Shown here: piece after piece, positions 1-8,670 of the stretch | Position numbering within the stretch: the first letter of the stretch is position 1 | Layout of the letters: each line of letters starts with the position of its first letter | Source: Allosphingosinicella deserti | GTDB taxonomy: Bacteria; Pseudomonadota; Alphaproteobacteria; Sphingomonadales; Sphingomonadaceae | Direction: 5' to 3' | Assembly (NCBI RefSeq): GCF_003012735.1 | Contig: NZ_PXYI01000009.1 | Coordinates: forward strand, 124,001 to 188,000 | DNA: 64,000 bases | Made by a program: the position numbers and the translations under genes | The notes under the pieces: generated by a model | The model's database searches: none | Told to the model about the DNA's origin: nothing | The model's input: only the letters and a program-made list of their open reading frames with translations

Positions 1-262
1 CGCGCGCGAAACTCGCACGAAGCGCAGCAAAGGCCCTGCTCGCCTCTTCCGCGACGATCGCGCCGGGCTCGGTCAACTCGACGCGATGCGCGAGGCGGCG
101 GAACAGGCTCACGCCAATCTGCATCTCCAGCTGACGAACATGGTAGCTGACCGACGCTGACGAGGTGCCCAATTCCTGCCCCGCCTTGGTGAAGCTGCCG
201 AGCCGTGCCGCCGCCTCGAAGGCGCGTATCGAGGCCAACGAAGGAAAGCGGCTGCCGAGCAT
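1..262 (-). CDS. LysR-family transcriptional regulator, N-terminal part (cut by window edge)
   Basis: The 87 visible codons begin MLGSRFPSLASIRAFEAAAR and form a typical LysR winged helix-turn-helix (residues about 6-65). The recognition-helix region reads SASVSYHVRQLE. The sequence most resembles the GcvA-like branch. The effector-binding domain lies outside the window. The gene is divergent from the three-gene operon that begins at 355, with about 90 bases between the start codons, so by the usual LysR arrangement it probably controls that operon. The ligand cannot be guessed. The start is the ATG whose complement is at 260-262. Confidence 0.85.
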   Translation of the reverse strand, partial: MLGSRFPSLASIRAFEAAARLGSFTKAGQELGTSSASVSYHVRQLEMQIGVSLFRRLAHRVELTEPGAIVAEEASRAFAALRASFAR

Positions 263-354
263 AAGTCTGGTTTAGCCTCACTCATCACTCTTCGCATAGC
301 CCGTCGCACCCGAGCGATGCCAATCTTCCCCCACAGATGGCAGGGAGGATGAGA

Positions 355-1455
355 ATGCACGACGACAAGAACATGCGGTCGGTTCTCCTGCTTCCGCGCC
401 GGGCGCTGATCACCTGTGCCTCGGCTGCTGCCCTCGCCTTTCCATTCGGGAGAGCGGCCTTCGCCGGGCAAGCGGCGGCGAACGATCTCGCTGCGCATGC
501 CCACGACTGGGATTGGCTGAAGGGCAATTGGAACGTGTGGCACCGACGGCTCAAGGATCGCCTCGTGGGCAGCACCGAGTGGCAGGAGTTCGGAGGCAAG
601 AGCGCCCTCTGGTTGGGTCTCGCCGGGCTTGCCACGATCGACGACAATATCGTCGACATCCCGAGTGGGAGCTATCGCGGGCTGACGGTACGCACCTTCG
701 ATCCCGCCAGCGGCCTGTGGTCGATCTGGTGGCTGGACGGGCGCAATCCGACGGTCATCGATCCGCCGGTGCGGGGCCGTTTCGACGGCGACAACGCAGC
801 CTTCGTCGGACCGGACACGTTCAAGGGCCGGCCCGTAACCGTGCGGTTTCGCTGGCTCGACGTCCATTCCACGCGCCCCCATTGGGAGCAGGCAATGTCC
901 GCCGACGCGGGCAAGAGCTGGGAGGTCAATTGGGAGAATTTCTTCACGCGAACATCGGCCATTGCCACGCCGCTCGATCGCTTCTCCGATCGGAACCGTG
1001 ATTTCGACTTCCTGGTGGGTCGGTGGGCGGTTCGGCACCGGCGCCTGAAACAGCGGCTTTCGGGAAGTGAAGCATGGGAGACCTTCACCGGCACGCTCGA
1101 CAATCTGCCGGTTCTGGGCGGCTGGGCCAACATCGGTGACAATGTGATGGCGCGAGCGAACGGCCCCACCCGCAGCATCGGACTGCGTGCGTTTGATCCC
1201 AAGGCTCAATCATGGTCGAGCTGGTGGATAGACGGTCACAACCCCTCGGTAATCGGGCCTCCCCTGCACGGCCGGTTCGCCGATGGAGTGGCGACATTCG
1301 AAGGCGACGATGTCCAGGATGGCAGACCGGTCCGCACACGGGTGCGCTGGTCACGGATCACCTCGTTATCGGCGCGCTGGGAACAGGCGATGTCGGCGGA
1401 CGGCGGCGAGACCTGGGAGACGAACTGGATCAGCGACTTCGAGCGGCGCGCATGA
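355..1455 (+). CDS. Exported protein with a duplicated domain, function unknown
   Basis: A 366-residue protein with an N-terminal signal peptide (basic residues, then an Ala-rich core ending near AFA). The mature part holds two copies of one domain of roughly 135-145 residues (about 53-185 and 217-360). Each copy opens with a D-[WF]-L-x-G-x-W motif followed by HRRLK and carries WSIWW or WSSWW, a G-R-F-[DA]-[DG]-D/G motif, and WEQAMSAD near its end. The Trp-rich beta pattern resembles DUF1579-like or lipocalin-like folds, but I cannot assign an activity. The ATG at 355 is chosen because GGGAGG lies six bases upstream; ATGs at 337 and 349 are in frame but have no well-placed ribosome site. Its stop overlaps the next start (ATGA), so it heads a translationally coupled operon. 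Confidence 0.8.
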   Translation: MHDDKNMRSVLLLPRRALITCASAAALAFPFGRAAFAGQAAANDLAAHAHDWDWLKGNWNVWHRRLKDRLVGSTEWQEFGGKSALWLGLAGLATIDDNIVDIPSGSYRGLTVRTFDPASGLWSIWWLDGRNPTVIDPPVRGRFDGDNAAFVGPDTFKGRPVTVRFRWLDVHSTRPHWEQAMSADAGKSWEVNWENFFTRTSAIATPLDRFSDRNRDFDFLVGRWAVRHRRLKQRLSGSEAWETFTGTLDNLPVLGGWANIGDNVMARANGPTRSIGLRAFDPKAQSWSSWWIDGHNPSVIGPPLHGRFADGVATFEGDDVQDGRPVRTRVRWSRITSLSARWEQAMSADGGETWETNWISDFERRA

Positions 1456-2357
1456 CCAGACGGGCGCGATTGTCGTGGTTCGGCCGCTGCCTTGCCTGTA
1501 CCCTGATGATCGGCGCGTCCCGAGGGGCTCCGTCAGAGAATGTCGAGTTGCTCGGCGTCGCTGAACTGTTCGCTCCGGGCGTCGCATCGACGAACCACTC
1601 AGAGGTGCGACTCACCGTCAGCCCGGATGGACGTACGGCCATGTGGTTCAGCCGCGACCGCCCTGGCGGGCCCGGAGGCTACGACATCTGGGTTTCCCGT
1701 CGATCGGCAGCCGGCTGGAGCCCGGCGCGGCCGGCTTCGTTCAACAGCGCCGGTCGCGACTTCGATCCTGCTTTCTCGGCAGACGGGCGCACCCTCTTCT
1801 TCTGCTCGGACCGGCAAGGCGGTTCTGGCGGCGACGATCTCTATCGGGTCGCGGTCACTCGGGAAGGCTTCGGGGCGCCCATCAATCTCGGTCCCAAGGT
1901 CAACAGCCCGGCGGACGAGTTTGCGCCGATGCTTTCGCCCAACGGCAGGAAATTGCTGTTCTCGAGCGATCGTCCGGGCGGCTCGGGCGGCCACGATCTG
2001 TTCACCGCTGCTCTCGAAGGCGGAGGCTACGCGCGTCCTGAACGCCTTGCCGGAAAGATCAATGGCTTGGCGCACGAATTCGATGCGACGTTCCTGTCCG
2101 ACAACCACACGATCATCTTCGCCCGCACGATGGATTTCGCGACCGATCCGGTCCATCTGTTTCAGGCAAGTTCGATCCACGGAGTCTACGACGCCGGTGA
2201 GCCACTCGGCTCGAACGTCAACAACGATCGCAACAGCTACGGTGCGATGCTCGACTGGTCTTCTCCGGATCGAATAAGCTTCTCGGGATCGCGACGCAGG
2301 GACGGAGCCATGGACCTCTATCGGATCAGGTTTCGGCTGCGGACGCTTTCACGATGA
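1452..2357 (+). CDS. PD40/TolB-like beta-propeller protein, probably exported
   Basis: A 301-residue protein made mainly of WD40-like PD40 beta-propeller repeats. The repeated signatures are SPDGR, SADGRTLFFCSDR, SPNGRKLLFSSDR and GG-x-GG-x-DI/DL-[WYF], as in TolB C-terminal and OmpA-associated propellers. The N-terminus (MTRRARLSWFGRCLACTLMI) looks like a signal peptide. Propellers of this family usually bind proteins or peptidoglycan-associated partners, and no catalytic residues are evident. The start ATG overlaps the stop of the upstream gene, and its own stop overlaps the DUF1772 start, so the three are coupled. Confidence 0.85.
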   Translation: MTRRARLSWFGRCLACTLMIGASRGAPSENVELLGVAELFAPGVASTNHSEVRLTVSPDGRTAMWFSRDRPGGPGGYDIWVSRRSAAGWSPARPASFNSAGRDFDPAFSADGRTLFFCSDRQGGSGGDDLYRVAVTREGFGAPINLGPKVNSPADEFAPMLSPNGRKLLFSSDRPGGSGGHDLFTAALEGGGYARPERLAGKINGLAHEFDATFLSDNHTIIFARTMDFATDPVHLFQASSIHGVYDAGEPLGSNVNNDRNSYGAMLDWSSPDRISFSGSRRRDGAMDLYRIRFRLRTLSR

Positions 2358-2836
2358 GCGTATTCGAAATCCTACTCGCGGCCGGCGCCCTCGGATGCGG
2401 CTTGATGGCGGGCGTCTATTTCGCCTTTTCAGCCTTTATCATGGCGGCCTTGGACAGGGTCGGAAAGTCGGAAGCCATAGCAGCGATGAACGCGATCAAC
2501 ATCGGGATCGTGCGCTCGGCGTTCATGCCGCTGTTCGTCGGGACTACGCTCGTCAGCCTGGCCGTCGGCGCAGCTTCATTGATCGCCTGGCCGGAATCTG
2601 GACGGGCGAACGCCCTGTTGGGCGCAACGATCTACTTCGGCGGAATGTTCGTCGTCACCCTGATCTGCAACGTACCGCTGAACGAGGCGCTGGCCCGGTC
2701 CAGGGATCAAGGCGACTCCACGAACTCGGCCTGGAACGTCTACATGGCACGGTGGACCCGCTGGAACCATGTTCGTACCGCCGCATCCGCCATTGCGGCA
2801 GCGGTCTTCCTGACGGAACTGATATTGCGGAAGTGA
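2354..2836 (+). CDS. DUF1772 family membrane protein
   Basis: A 160-residue protein with about four hydrophobic helices (near residues 5-30, 55-80, 87-105 and 138-156). The GVYFAFSAFIM opening and the NVPLNEAL and W-x-x-WN-H-R-x-x-x-[SA] motifs fit the DUF1772 family, which is related to fungal anthrone oxygenases. Its role in bacteria is unclear. It is the last gene of the overlapping operon, entered through an ATGA overlap at 2354. Its co-transcription with a propeller protein and a duplicated-domain exported protein suggests an envelope role, but that is inference. Confidence 0.85.
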   Translation: MSVFEILLAAGALGCGLMAGVYFAFSAFIMAALDRVGKSEAIAAMNAINIGIVRSAFMPLFVGTTLVSLAVGAASLIAWPESGRANALLGATIYFGGMFVVTLICNVPLNEALARSRDQGDSTNSAWNVYMARWTRWNHVRTAASAIAAAVFLTELILRK

Positions 2837-2840
2837 AGGA

Positions 2841-3101
2841 TCAGCCGCGGACGGCAACGATCACGGCGACGATCGCGACCATCAGCGCCACGGCCGCCAC
2901 GAACAGCGCAAGCGAGGCAATCGCTTTCCAGGACTCGTCCGGAACGGCGGTGAAGCCGTCGCCACCCGGCCCGCTGATGCGGGGAAGGCCGGCGACATAA
3001 TAATCGATCTGAACGGGATTGGCGTCCGGTCCGCCTCCACGAAGCCGCGTCGGGTGGGCAAAAACGTTGCTCCCTTCGAGCTTCCGTTTGCGGATGAACA
3101 T
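2841..3101 (-). CDS. Small membrane-anchored protein, unknown
   Basis: An 86-residue protein with a basic N-terminus (MFIRKRKLEG), a Gly/Pro-rich middle (PGGDGFTAVPDESWKAI) and one C-terminal transmembrane helix of about 25 residues. The ATG at 3101 has GGAG placed about nine bases upstream. The gene is convergent with the DUF1772 operon. I recognise no family. The coding case rests on the good ribosome site and the clean amphipathic-to-hydrophobic layout. Confidence 0.6.
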   Translation of the reverse strand: MFIRKRKLEGSNVFAHPTRLRGGGPDANPVQIDYYVAGLPRISGPGGDGFTAVPDESWKAIASLALFVAAVALMVAIVAVIVAVRG

Positions 3102-3316
3102 CAATCTATCTCCTCGTCGCCAGCAGCTTTCGGTTCATGCCGCTGAACGCCGCGCCCCGTATCAGGTGCCGCGGCTTTGCGCCCAATTGCATCGGGTCCG
3201 GATGAATCGTTTCTGCCTGCACCGAATCGTCCACTTGGCTGTGTTTAACCGCGACAACCGCGGGCCTGCCTGATCATCGGATCGGTGTGGCGCGCAAATC
3301 GGCCCGACACCGTTGA

Positions 3317-3811
3317 TCAACTCCCGACCTGGGCGCGTTTCTCGGTCTGATCCGTCTCGAGGTTATCACGTTCGACCCATTCTAGGTCCTCGAGCGCGAG
3401 TTCCCTCCCGTCATCGCCGCGTACGGTCATCGGCGCCATCGGCAAACGGCTTCGCTTGTCCACCAGCACTTTGCTGCCACCGGTCGCGGCGCCCCAGCGA
3501 TCGCCCCACTGCATCAGTGTGATGATCAGCGGCGACAAGCCTTTGCCCTTGTCAGTGAGCGTATAGACAACCCGCCTGCGATCCACAGGATCGGGAACCC
3601 GCTCGAGAATACCATGATCGACGAGCCGGCTGAGCCGATCCGCGAGGATGTTGCGGGCGATCCCAAGCGCCGCCTGGAACTCCTCGAAATGACGAAGCTT
3701 GTTGAAGGCTGCGCGAACGATCAGCAGCGACCAGCGCTCGCCAACAACGTCCAGCGCCGCCGCGATGCTGCAGTCGATCGGTTGAACCTTGAAGGGCCTT
3801 GGCGACGTCAT
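3317..3811 (-). CDS. HxlR-family transcriptional regulator
   Basis: A 164-residue protein. Residues about 10-100 form the HxlR winged helix, with CSIAAALDVVGERWSLLIVR, then RHFEEFQAALGIARNILADR and the wing RVVYTLTDKGKGL. The CS near the N-terminus fits the conserved Cys of the family, used in some members to sense electrophiles. The C-terminal 50 residues are an extension with no recognised domain. The ATG at 3811 is preferred over an in-frame TTG at 3820. Neighbouring genes are small and unknown, so the target cannot be named. Confidence 0.88.
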   Translation of the reverse strand: MTSPRPFKVQPIDCSIAAALDVVGERWSLLIVRAAFNKLRHFEEFQAALGIARNILADRLSRLVDHGILERVPDPVDRRRVVYTLTDKGKGLSPLIITLMQWGDRWGAATGGSKVLVDKRSRLPMAPMTVRGDDGRELALEDLEWVERDNLETDQTEKRAQVGS

Positions 3812-3931
3812 CGACCGCAACGTATCGATATCTGGCGCATTGTCACGCCTCCCTCAGCCTTGCGCAGCACGTGCTCCACCGGGCGTTGCACGCGGGCAAC
3901 AAGGCTTCCAGCAGCTCGGACGATGCGGGTC

Positions 3932-4267
3932 TTATCTGGCGAACCCGAAGCGCTTCATCAGCTCTTCCCGGGTTGCGGTCTCTCGGGGTGCACCAGGCAT
4001 GTGGCGGACATGTTCGTAGACGCCGGGACTGATCTCCCGCCACCAAGGCAGGTCGATAGCGCTCTGCGTCTTCAGGTGGGCGAGATACGAGTCCAACGTG
4101 GCGAACCTGCGCCCCTGCGCGAACGGCAAGCTGGCGACACCCTCTTCGGTGCCTGTGGCACCCCCCGTCGGCGCGGAGCCAGACTCTTTCCCGGACTGCT
4201 GTTCGGGCAGAGGGCGAAAAGGACTGTCGGCAACCATCGACGCGAAGAGGAGAGCATGCAGGAGCAT
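3932..4267 (-). CDS. Small hypothetical protein
   Basis: A 111-residue protein with a hydrophobic start (MLLHALLFASMVA), a low-complexity Gly/Pro/Ser linker and a well-ordered C-terminal half (RRFATLDSYLAHLKT, WWREISPGVYEHVRHMPG, REELMKRFGF). The C-terminal half has the composition of a real folded domain. I do not recognise a characterised family. No strong ribosome site is visible, so the start is uncertain. It is divergent from the metalloprotease gene. Confidence 0.55.
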   Translation of the reverse strand: MLLHALLFASMVADSPFRPLPEQQSGKESGSAPTGGATGTEEGVASLPFAQGRRFATLDSYLAHLKTQSAIDLPWWREISPGVYEHVRHMPGAPRETATREELMKRFGFAR

Positions 4268-4380
4268 TTGTCAATCGTGCCAAAACGGACGAGTCGAGTC
4301 TATTGAAAAGGTTAACCAATTATGATCTTCTCCCCGCATTCGCTCGATTCCCGGCGAACTTCACATGGGGGCTCAGCCAC

Positions 4381-6945
4381 ATGGCATCACCGATAATTCG
4401 TTTCGACGCACAAGGTCGCTTTCTCAGCAATTCCTTGATCGAGAAGTCCGGTCAGCAGATTTATACTCCGCACAGCTATGCGGACGCCTTCAATCTCGCG
4501 ATCCCGTCGACCATCGCCGACGAGCCGGACGGATCGGTGATCACCGTCGGTGGCTCTGTCAGCGGGGTCATCGACTCCACAGGTGACGCCGATCGTTACA
4601 CCGTCAACCTGGTTGCCGGTCAGACATACAGCGTCTCCCTCCGTGGAACCGGCGTCAACGCCCTGAACGACAGCCTGCTCTCGATTTTCGGTCCCTCGAA
4701 TGCGCTCGTCAACTATGACGACGACGGCGGCAACGGCCTTTATTCTATCATCACCTTCACCGCGGCGACTTCCGGCACCTATTCCATCTTCGCGGAGTCG
4801 TTCGCAAATGCAGGTGATCCTGGTACCGGCAGCTATACTGTCGATGTTCGCCAGCAGGGTGTCGACTCGGTGGGCGCCACCAATGCGACCTCGGTGGCAA
4901 TTGGGCTCGGCACCGTCTTCGGCTTCCGCGAAACCGGGACGGACGTGGATCGCTATGCCGTAACGCTCGAGGCCGGCAAGCTCTACACGTTCGAGGTCGC
5001 GGGCGGCGCCGATTACGAAACCGATTTCCTTTCGGTTCCGACGGGTGAGCTCGACACGATCCTGCGTCTGCGCAATGCCGCCGGAACGCTGATAGGCACG
5101 AACGACGACATCGACTTCCCGAACGATATCAGCTCCGGGTTCAGCTTCCTGGCAACGTCGAGCGGGACCTTCTACCTCGATGTCACCGCTTATTCCGGTC
5201 AGACCGGCGGCTACGTCCTCGAGACCAACGAAGTCGATCTCAGCTCCTATGATCCGCTCGACTCGATCGATTGGGTGAGTGCGAACAATGTTCCGTTCAC
5301 CAACGTCAACGGCACGCCGACCGCCTACGTCTACTTCGCGCCTGCCGGCCAGAATTTCGGCGAGACGGCGGATGACGGCGTGTCGCCGATGGTGACATTC
5401 GGCTGGAACGACTACGAAAAGCAGCAAGTGATGCAGGCGCTGGAGGAATATGAGAAGATCCTCGGCGTCAATTACGAGATCACCACCGACGTCAACCAGG
5501 CGACCTTCCGCCTGATGACGACGTCCTCGGACCAATATGGCGCCTATTTCTACCCGCAGGATCCCGCCTATGGCACCCAGCAGGGCATCGGCGTGTTCAA
5601 TGTGGACAGCGGCGGGTGGAGCCTCCCCGGCCAAGCGAGCCTGCAGCGCGGCGGCTATGCCTTTGCCGTCATCCTGCACGAGTTCGGCCACGCGCACGGT
5701 CTTGCCCACCCCCATGATAATGGTGGCGGCTCGGATGTGATGCTCGGCGTAACCGCATCCACCGGTTCCTACGGCCTGTTTGACCTCAATCAGGGTGTTT
5801 ACACGGTGATGTCGTACAACGATGCTTGGGACAAGCATCCGGACGGACCGTCGCCGTTCACTTTGGCCGGGATCGGCCGCGGCTGGTCGGGCTCGCTAAG
5901 CGCCTTCGACATCGCCAAGCTGCAGGAGCGCTACGGCGTTCATGCCAACAACACCGGCAACGATGTCTACCAATTGCAGGATGCCAATGCGACCGGCACC
6001 TTCTACCAGACGATCTGGGATACGGCCGGCACGGACAGCATTCAGTATTCGGGCAACCGCAACGCCCGGATCGATCTGCTCGCGGCGACGCTTGATTATT
6101 CCCCGACCGGTGGCGGCGTCGTCTCGTTCGTCGACGACATCTGGGGCGGCTACACGATCGCCAACGGCGTGGTGATCGAGAATGCCTCGGCCGGCGGCGG
6201 CAACGATCAGCTGCTCGGCAACAGCGCCAACAACGTCCTGAACGGCAATGGCGGCGACGACATCCTCGTCGGCCGTGCCGGCGCCGACACGCTGAACGGC
6301 GGCGCCGGATTCGACACGGTCAGCTTCGCCGGGTCGGCGGCTGCTGTGACCGCCTCCCTGGCCGGTCTCAACGGCTTCGGCGGCGACGCAGCAGGTGATC
6401 GCTTCAGCAGCGTCGAAGCGCTCTCCGGAAGCGACTTCGGCGACACGCTGACCGGCGGCAGCAATAACGATACGCTCAGTGGCCTGGGTGGCGACGACAC
6501 TCTGGCTGGCGGCAACGGCCTCGACGTCCTCCTCGGTGGGATCGGCAACGACAGCCTCACCGGCGGAAACGGCAATGATACGCTGGATGGTGGCGACGGT
6601 GCCGACACGCTTTCGGGCGGCAACGACAACGATTCGCTGAGGGGTGGCGCCGGCAACGACACGGTCGACGGCGGCAACGGCAACGACGTGGTGAACGGAG
6701 GCGCCGGAGACGACACGCTGAAGGGCGGCAATGGCGACGACGACTTCGTGTTTGCGGACGCCGGCACCGACACGATCACCGGCTACCAAGCGAATGAGAC
6801 GATCGATCTCAGCGCCTTCGGGATCGACAGCTCCGCTGTCACGATCACCGCCGGCAAGATCTTCGTCGAACTTGGCGCAAACGATCTGACGATCTTCGTC
6901 CAGGGTGCGAACGTCACGATGGCGGACATTCTGTTCACGGCCTGA
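4381..6945 (+). CDS. Secreted serralysin-type metalloprotease with PPC domains and RTX repeats
   Basis: An 854-residue predicted extracellular zinc protease. Two bacterial pre-peptidase C-terminal (PPC) domains come first (roughly residues 40-150 and 165-290; motifs GDADRYTVNL and TDVDRYAVTL). A peptidase M10 catalytic domain follows, with the zinc motif HEFGHAHGLAHP at residues 433-444 and the Met-turn VMSYND near 476. From about residue 604 a hemolysin-type block carries many GGxGxDxLxGG nonapeptides that bind calcium. There is no Sec signal peptide, and the C-terminal RTX block fits type I secretion, although no T1SS genes are in the window. An upstream in-frame TTG at 4303 is possible, but the ATG at 4381 has a GGGGG site in place. 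A stem-loop follows the stop. Confidence 0.92.
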   Translation: MASPIIRFDAQGRFLSNSLIEKSGQQIYTPHSYADAFNLAIPSTIADEPDGSVITVGGSVSGVIDSTGDADRYTVNLVAGQTYSVSLRGTGVNALNDSLLSIFGPSNALVNYDDDGGNGLYSIITFTAATSGTYSIFAESFANAGDPGTGSYTVDVRQQGVDSVGATNATSVAIGLGTVFGFRETGTDVDRYAVTLEAGKLYTFEVAGGADYETDFLSVPTGELDTILRLRNAAGTLIGTNDDIDFPNDISSGFSFLATSSGTFYLDVTAYSGQTGGYVLETNEVDLSSYDPLDSIDWVSANNVPFTNVNGTPTAYVYFAPAGQNFGETADDGVSPMVTFGWNDYEKQQVMQALEEYEKILGVNYEITTDVNQATFRLMTTSSDQYGAYFYPQDPAYGTQQGIGVFNVDSGGWSLPGQASLQRGGYAFAVILHEFGHAHGLAHPHDNGGGSDVMLGVTASTGSYGLFDLNQGVYTVMSYNDAWDKHPDGPSPFTLAGIGRGWSGSLSAFDIAKLQERYGVHANNTGNDVYQLQDANATGTFYQTIWDTAGTDSIQYSGNRNARIDLLAATLDYSPTGGGVVSFVDDIWGGYTIANGVVIENASAGGGNDQLLGNSANNVLNGNGGDDILVGRAGADTLNGGAGFDTVSFAGSAAAVTASLAGLNGFGGDAAGDRFSSVEALSGSDFGDTLTGGSNNDTLSGLGGDDTLAGGNGLDVLLGGIGNDSLTGGNGNDTLDGGDGADTLSGGNDNDSLRGGAGNDTVDGGNGNDVVNGGAGDDTLKGGNGDDDFVFADAGTDTITGYQANETIDLSAFGIDSSAVTITAGKIFVELGANDLTIFVQGANVTMADILFTA

Positions 6946-6978
6946 ACCGTTCGATCGACTTCAGATCAATGTCAGGAA

Positions 6979-7006
6979 TGGCGCTCCGGCTTACGCCGGG
7001 GCGCCA
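6979..7006 (+). terminator. Stem-loop after the metalloprotease gene
   Basis: Arms TGGCGCTCCGGC and GCCGGGGCGCCA pair around a TTAC loop with one wobble. The hairpin lies 34 bases after the protease stop and is followed by a T-containing stretch (CTTCGTTTC). It is a likely terminator of that gene. Confidence 0.7.
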
Positions 7007-7463
7007 CTTCGTTTCGGATCAGGGCAGCTCTGCGGAGCTTGGTCCTCATAGCTCCGGAGTCACGCCCTCGATCTTTAGCGCCTGTCGCCGCGAAGGCCCG
7101 CGGCAGCGGGCTGAGGTTGCGACACGCATTATCGCGTGGTGAGTTCGGCCTCTAAACGAGGATCGATCGGCTCCGTCGGCCGATCGTTCTTCGTCCAGAT
7201 GGCAAGTTCGGCAACGATCGTGCTGCTTCCTAGACACGAGTATTGCTCGTTCTAATCGAGACGGAGCGCCATTCTCCGGTGCTCCGCGATGGCACTATCA
7301 TGGATGATCGCGAGCGCCCTTTCACAAACCTGATTGCGCGAAGCCGGGGCCCGTTGCAGGCAGATGGCACTCGGCCTTGCCGTTCCGATCATGGTGTGTC
7401 GCCGCTCTCTCGCCCCCAAAAAGCTTACTCGAAAGTCGACTGATGGATTGCCTCGCCTGCGCT
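7007..7463. other. Intergenic stretch without a supported gene
   Basis: The space lies between the protease terminator and the end of the curli operon. Open frames here are short and lack ribosome sites or recognisable content. I see no RNA gene and no mobile element. Confidence 0.5.
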
Positions 7464-7847
7464 TCAGGGCCGTTGGGCGCCGAGTGCGATCTCATAGCCG
7501 GCGCCCTGCTCGGGTATGACCTTGAGCACTGCGGACCAGCCTTTCGGTGGAGCGTTGCCGACCTTCAGCCGCACGAGCGTGACCGGCACACGGGGTTGGA
7601 GCCGCGCTCGGCCCGACTGAACCGACCGATTGCCGCCGGCGCCGCTCGTCACCTCAAGACGATAGCTGCCGGCGAAAAACGCCTCCGAGACTCCGACGAC
7701 CTTCAACTCGAGGCCGTTGTCCGTCTGTTGCTCAACGAGAATGATCGGGCGGACATCAGGTGATCCAGCGGCGTGTGACGCCTGGGCCGCGACGATGGCC
7801 GAAAGGAGAGCCGCGCCGGTAATGCCACGCGGCACTCGTCCCCTCAT
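7464..7847 (-). CDS. csgH: Curli assembly chaperone CsgH
   Basis: A 127-residue exported protein with a signal peptide of about 26 residues (ending near SHAAG). The mature part is an all-beta domain with YRLEVTSGAGGNRSVQSG followed by RARLQPRVPVTL, the pattern of the CsgC/CsgH immunoglobulin-like fold. In Alphaproteobacteria, CsgH takes the place of CsgC and blocks premature amyloid formation by curlin in the periplasm. It is the last gene of the curli operon, and its start overlaps the stop of the upstream unknown gene by four bases. The curli context and the Ser/Gln-rich strand make the assignment firm at family level. Confidence 0.82.
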   Translation of the reverse strand: MRGRVPRGITGAALLSAIVAAQASHAAGSPDVRPIILVEQQTDNGLELKVVGVSEAFFAGSYRLEVTSGAGGNRSVQSGRARLQPRVPVTLVRLKVGNAPPKGWSAVLKVIPEQGAGYEIALGAQRP

Positions 7848-8575
7848 CGCGGCGCCCCTCCGTTCGCCCCGGCCGCAATCGCACTGACGATTGCATTCAG
7901 GGCCGCGGCGTTGACGCCCGGATCTGCGCTTTCGGACGGGTCGCCCGTCTCGGGAGGCGTGTTTCCGCCTCGCAGCACAACGGCCGCGATGCCTTGCGAC
8001 TCCAGCGTACCGGTGTCGGCGCCGTTTTCCCCGAGCTGCCGCGCGGCCTCACGTGTGGTGGGCGGCTGATTGGTGCGCTGCTCCACGAGCAGCTTCTGCT
8101 CCAGCGTGAGTTCCTCGTTGTTTCGACGCACGAACTCCCCGGCCCGCCGTTCGATGATGGTCGCGCAGGCCTTTTCGTCGGCTTGGCCATTGCGCCGCGC
8201 CGGATCGCAGCGGTCTTCGCCGCCGACTGCGGCGACGGCCCCTGTCCGCCCCTCGCTCGGCCTCGAAAGAGGATCAGCAGGTTCGGCGGTTCTCCCCCCG
8301 TGATATAGCTGGCCGGAACCGCGCGGATTCCCGCGCTCGGCGGTAACCTGGGCTGGCGTCGACCGCGCTTCGGCGCTGGAGCTGAGTTGGTTCTGCGCTG
8401 CCGCTGCGCCGGGCTTGGCGCCGCCGGCCTGTCGCACGCTGGTCGAGATCTGTTCGACCGGGGCGGCGCTGCTGGTGCCGATCTGCTCGATCGACCCTTT
8501 TTCGTCCTGCCCGAGAGCAGGCGTCGCCAGCGTTGCTGCCGCGATCACCCCACAGAGACCATAAACTTTGATCAT
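7844..8575 (-). CDS. Unknown exported protein of the curli operon
   Basis: A 243-residue protein with a clear signal peptide (MIKVYGLCGVIAAATLATPA, cleaved near ALGQ). Just after cleavage it carries GSIEQIGTSSAAPVEQIS and SVRQAGG, which echo the curlin repeat (x-Q-x-G) of the neighbouring subunits. An Ala/Gln/Arg-rich, probably disordered stretch follows. A more ordered segment has two cysteines (RCDPARRNG, KACATIIERRAGEFVRRNNE) and a predicted helix LTLEQKLLVEQR. I know no named family. Position and coupling to csgH point to an accessory factor in fibre assembly. A TTG at 8674 would overlap the preceding stop but would bury the signal peptide, so the ATG at 8575 is preferred. Confidence 0.75.
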   Translation of the reverse strand: MIKVYGLCGVIAAATLATPALGQDEKGSIEQIGTSSAAPVEQISTSVRQAGGAKPGAAAAQNQLSSSAEARSTPAQVTAERGNPRGSGQLYHGGRTAEPADPLSRPSEGRTGAVAAVGGEDRCDPARRNGQADEKACATIIERRAGEFVRRNNEELTLEQKLLVEQRTNQPPTTREAARQLGENGADTGTLESQGIAAVVLRGGNTPPETGDPSESADPGVNAAALNAIVSAIAAGANGGAPR

Positions 8576-8670
8576 CAGCCCATGTGTCCGATCGATGTGC
8601 CCCGAAGAAGGTGGTCTCGCCGTGCAGAAGGTGCGCAATCGGACCATCGTGAACCGACAGCGATCGAAAT

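Noticed and set aside
4387-5838. 483-codon minus-strand frame opposite the metalloprotease
   Set aside because: Antisense shadow; the plus strand carries the zinc motif and PPC domains.
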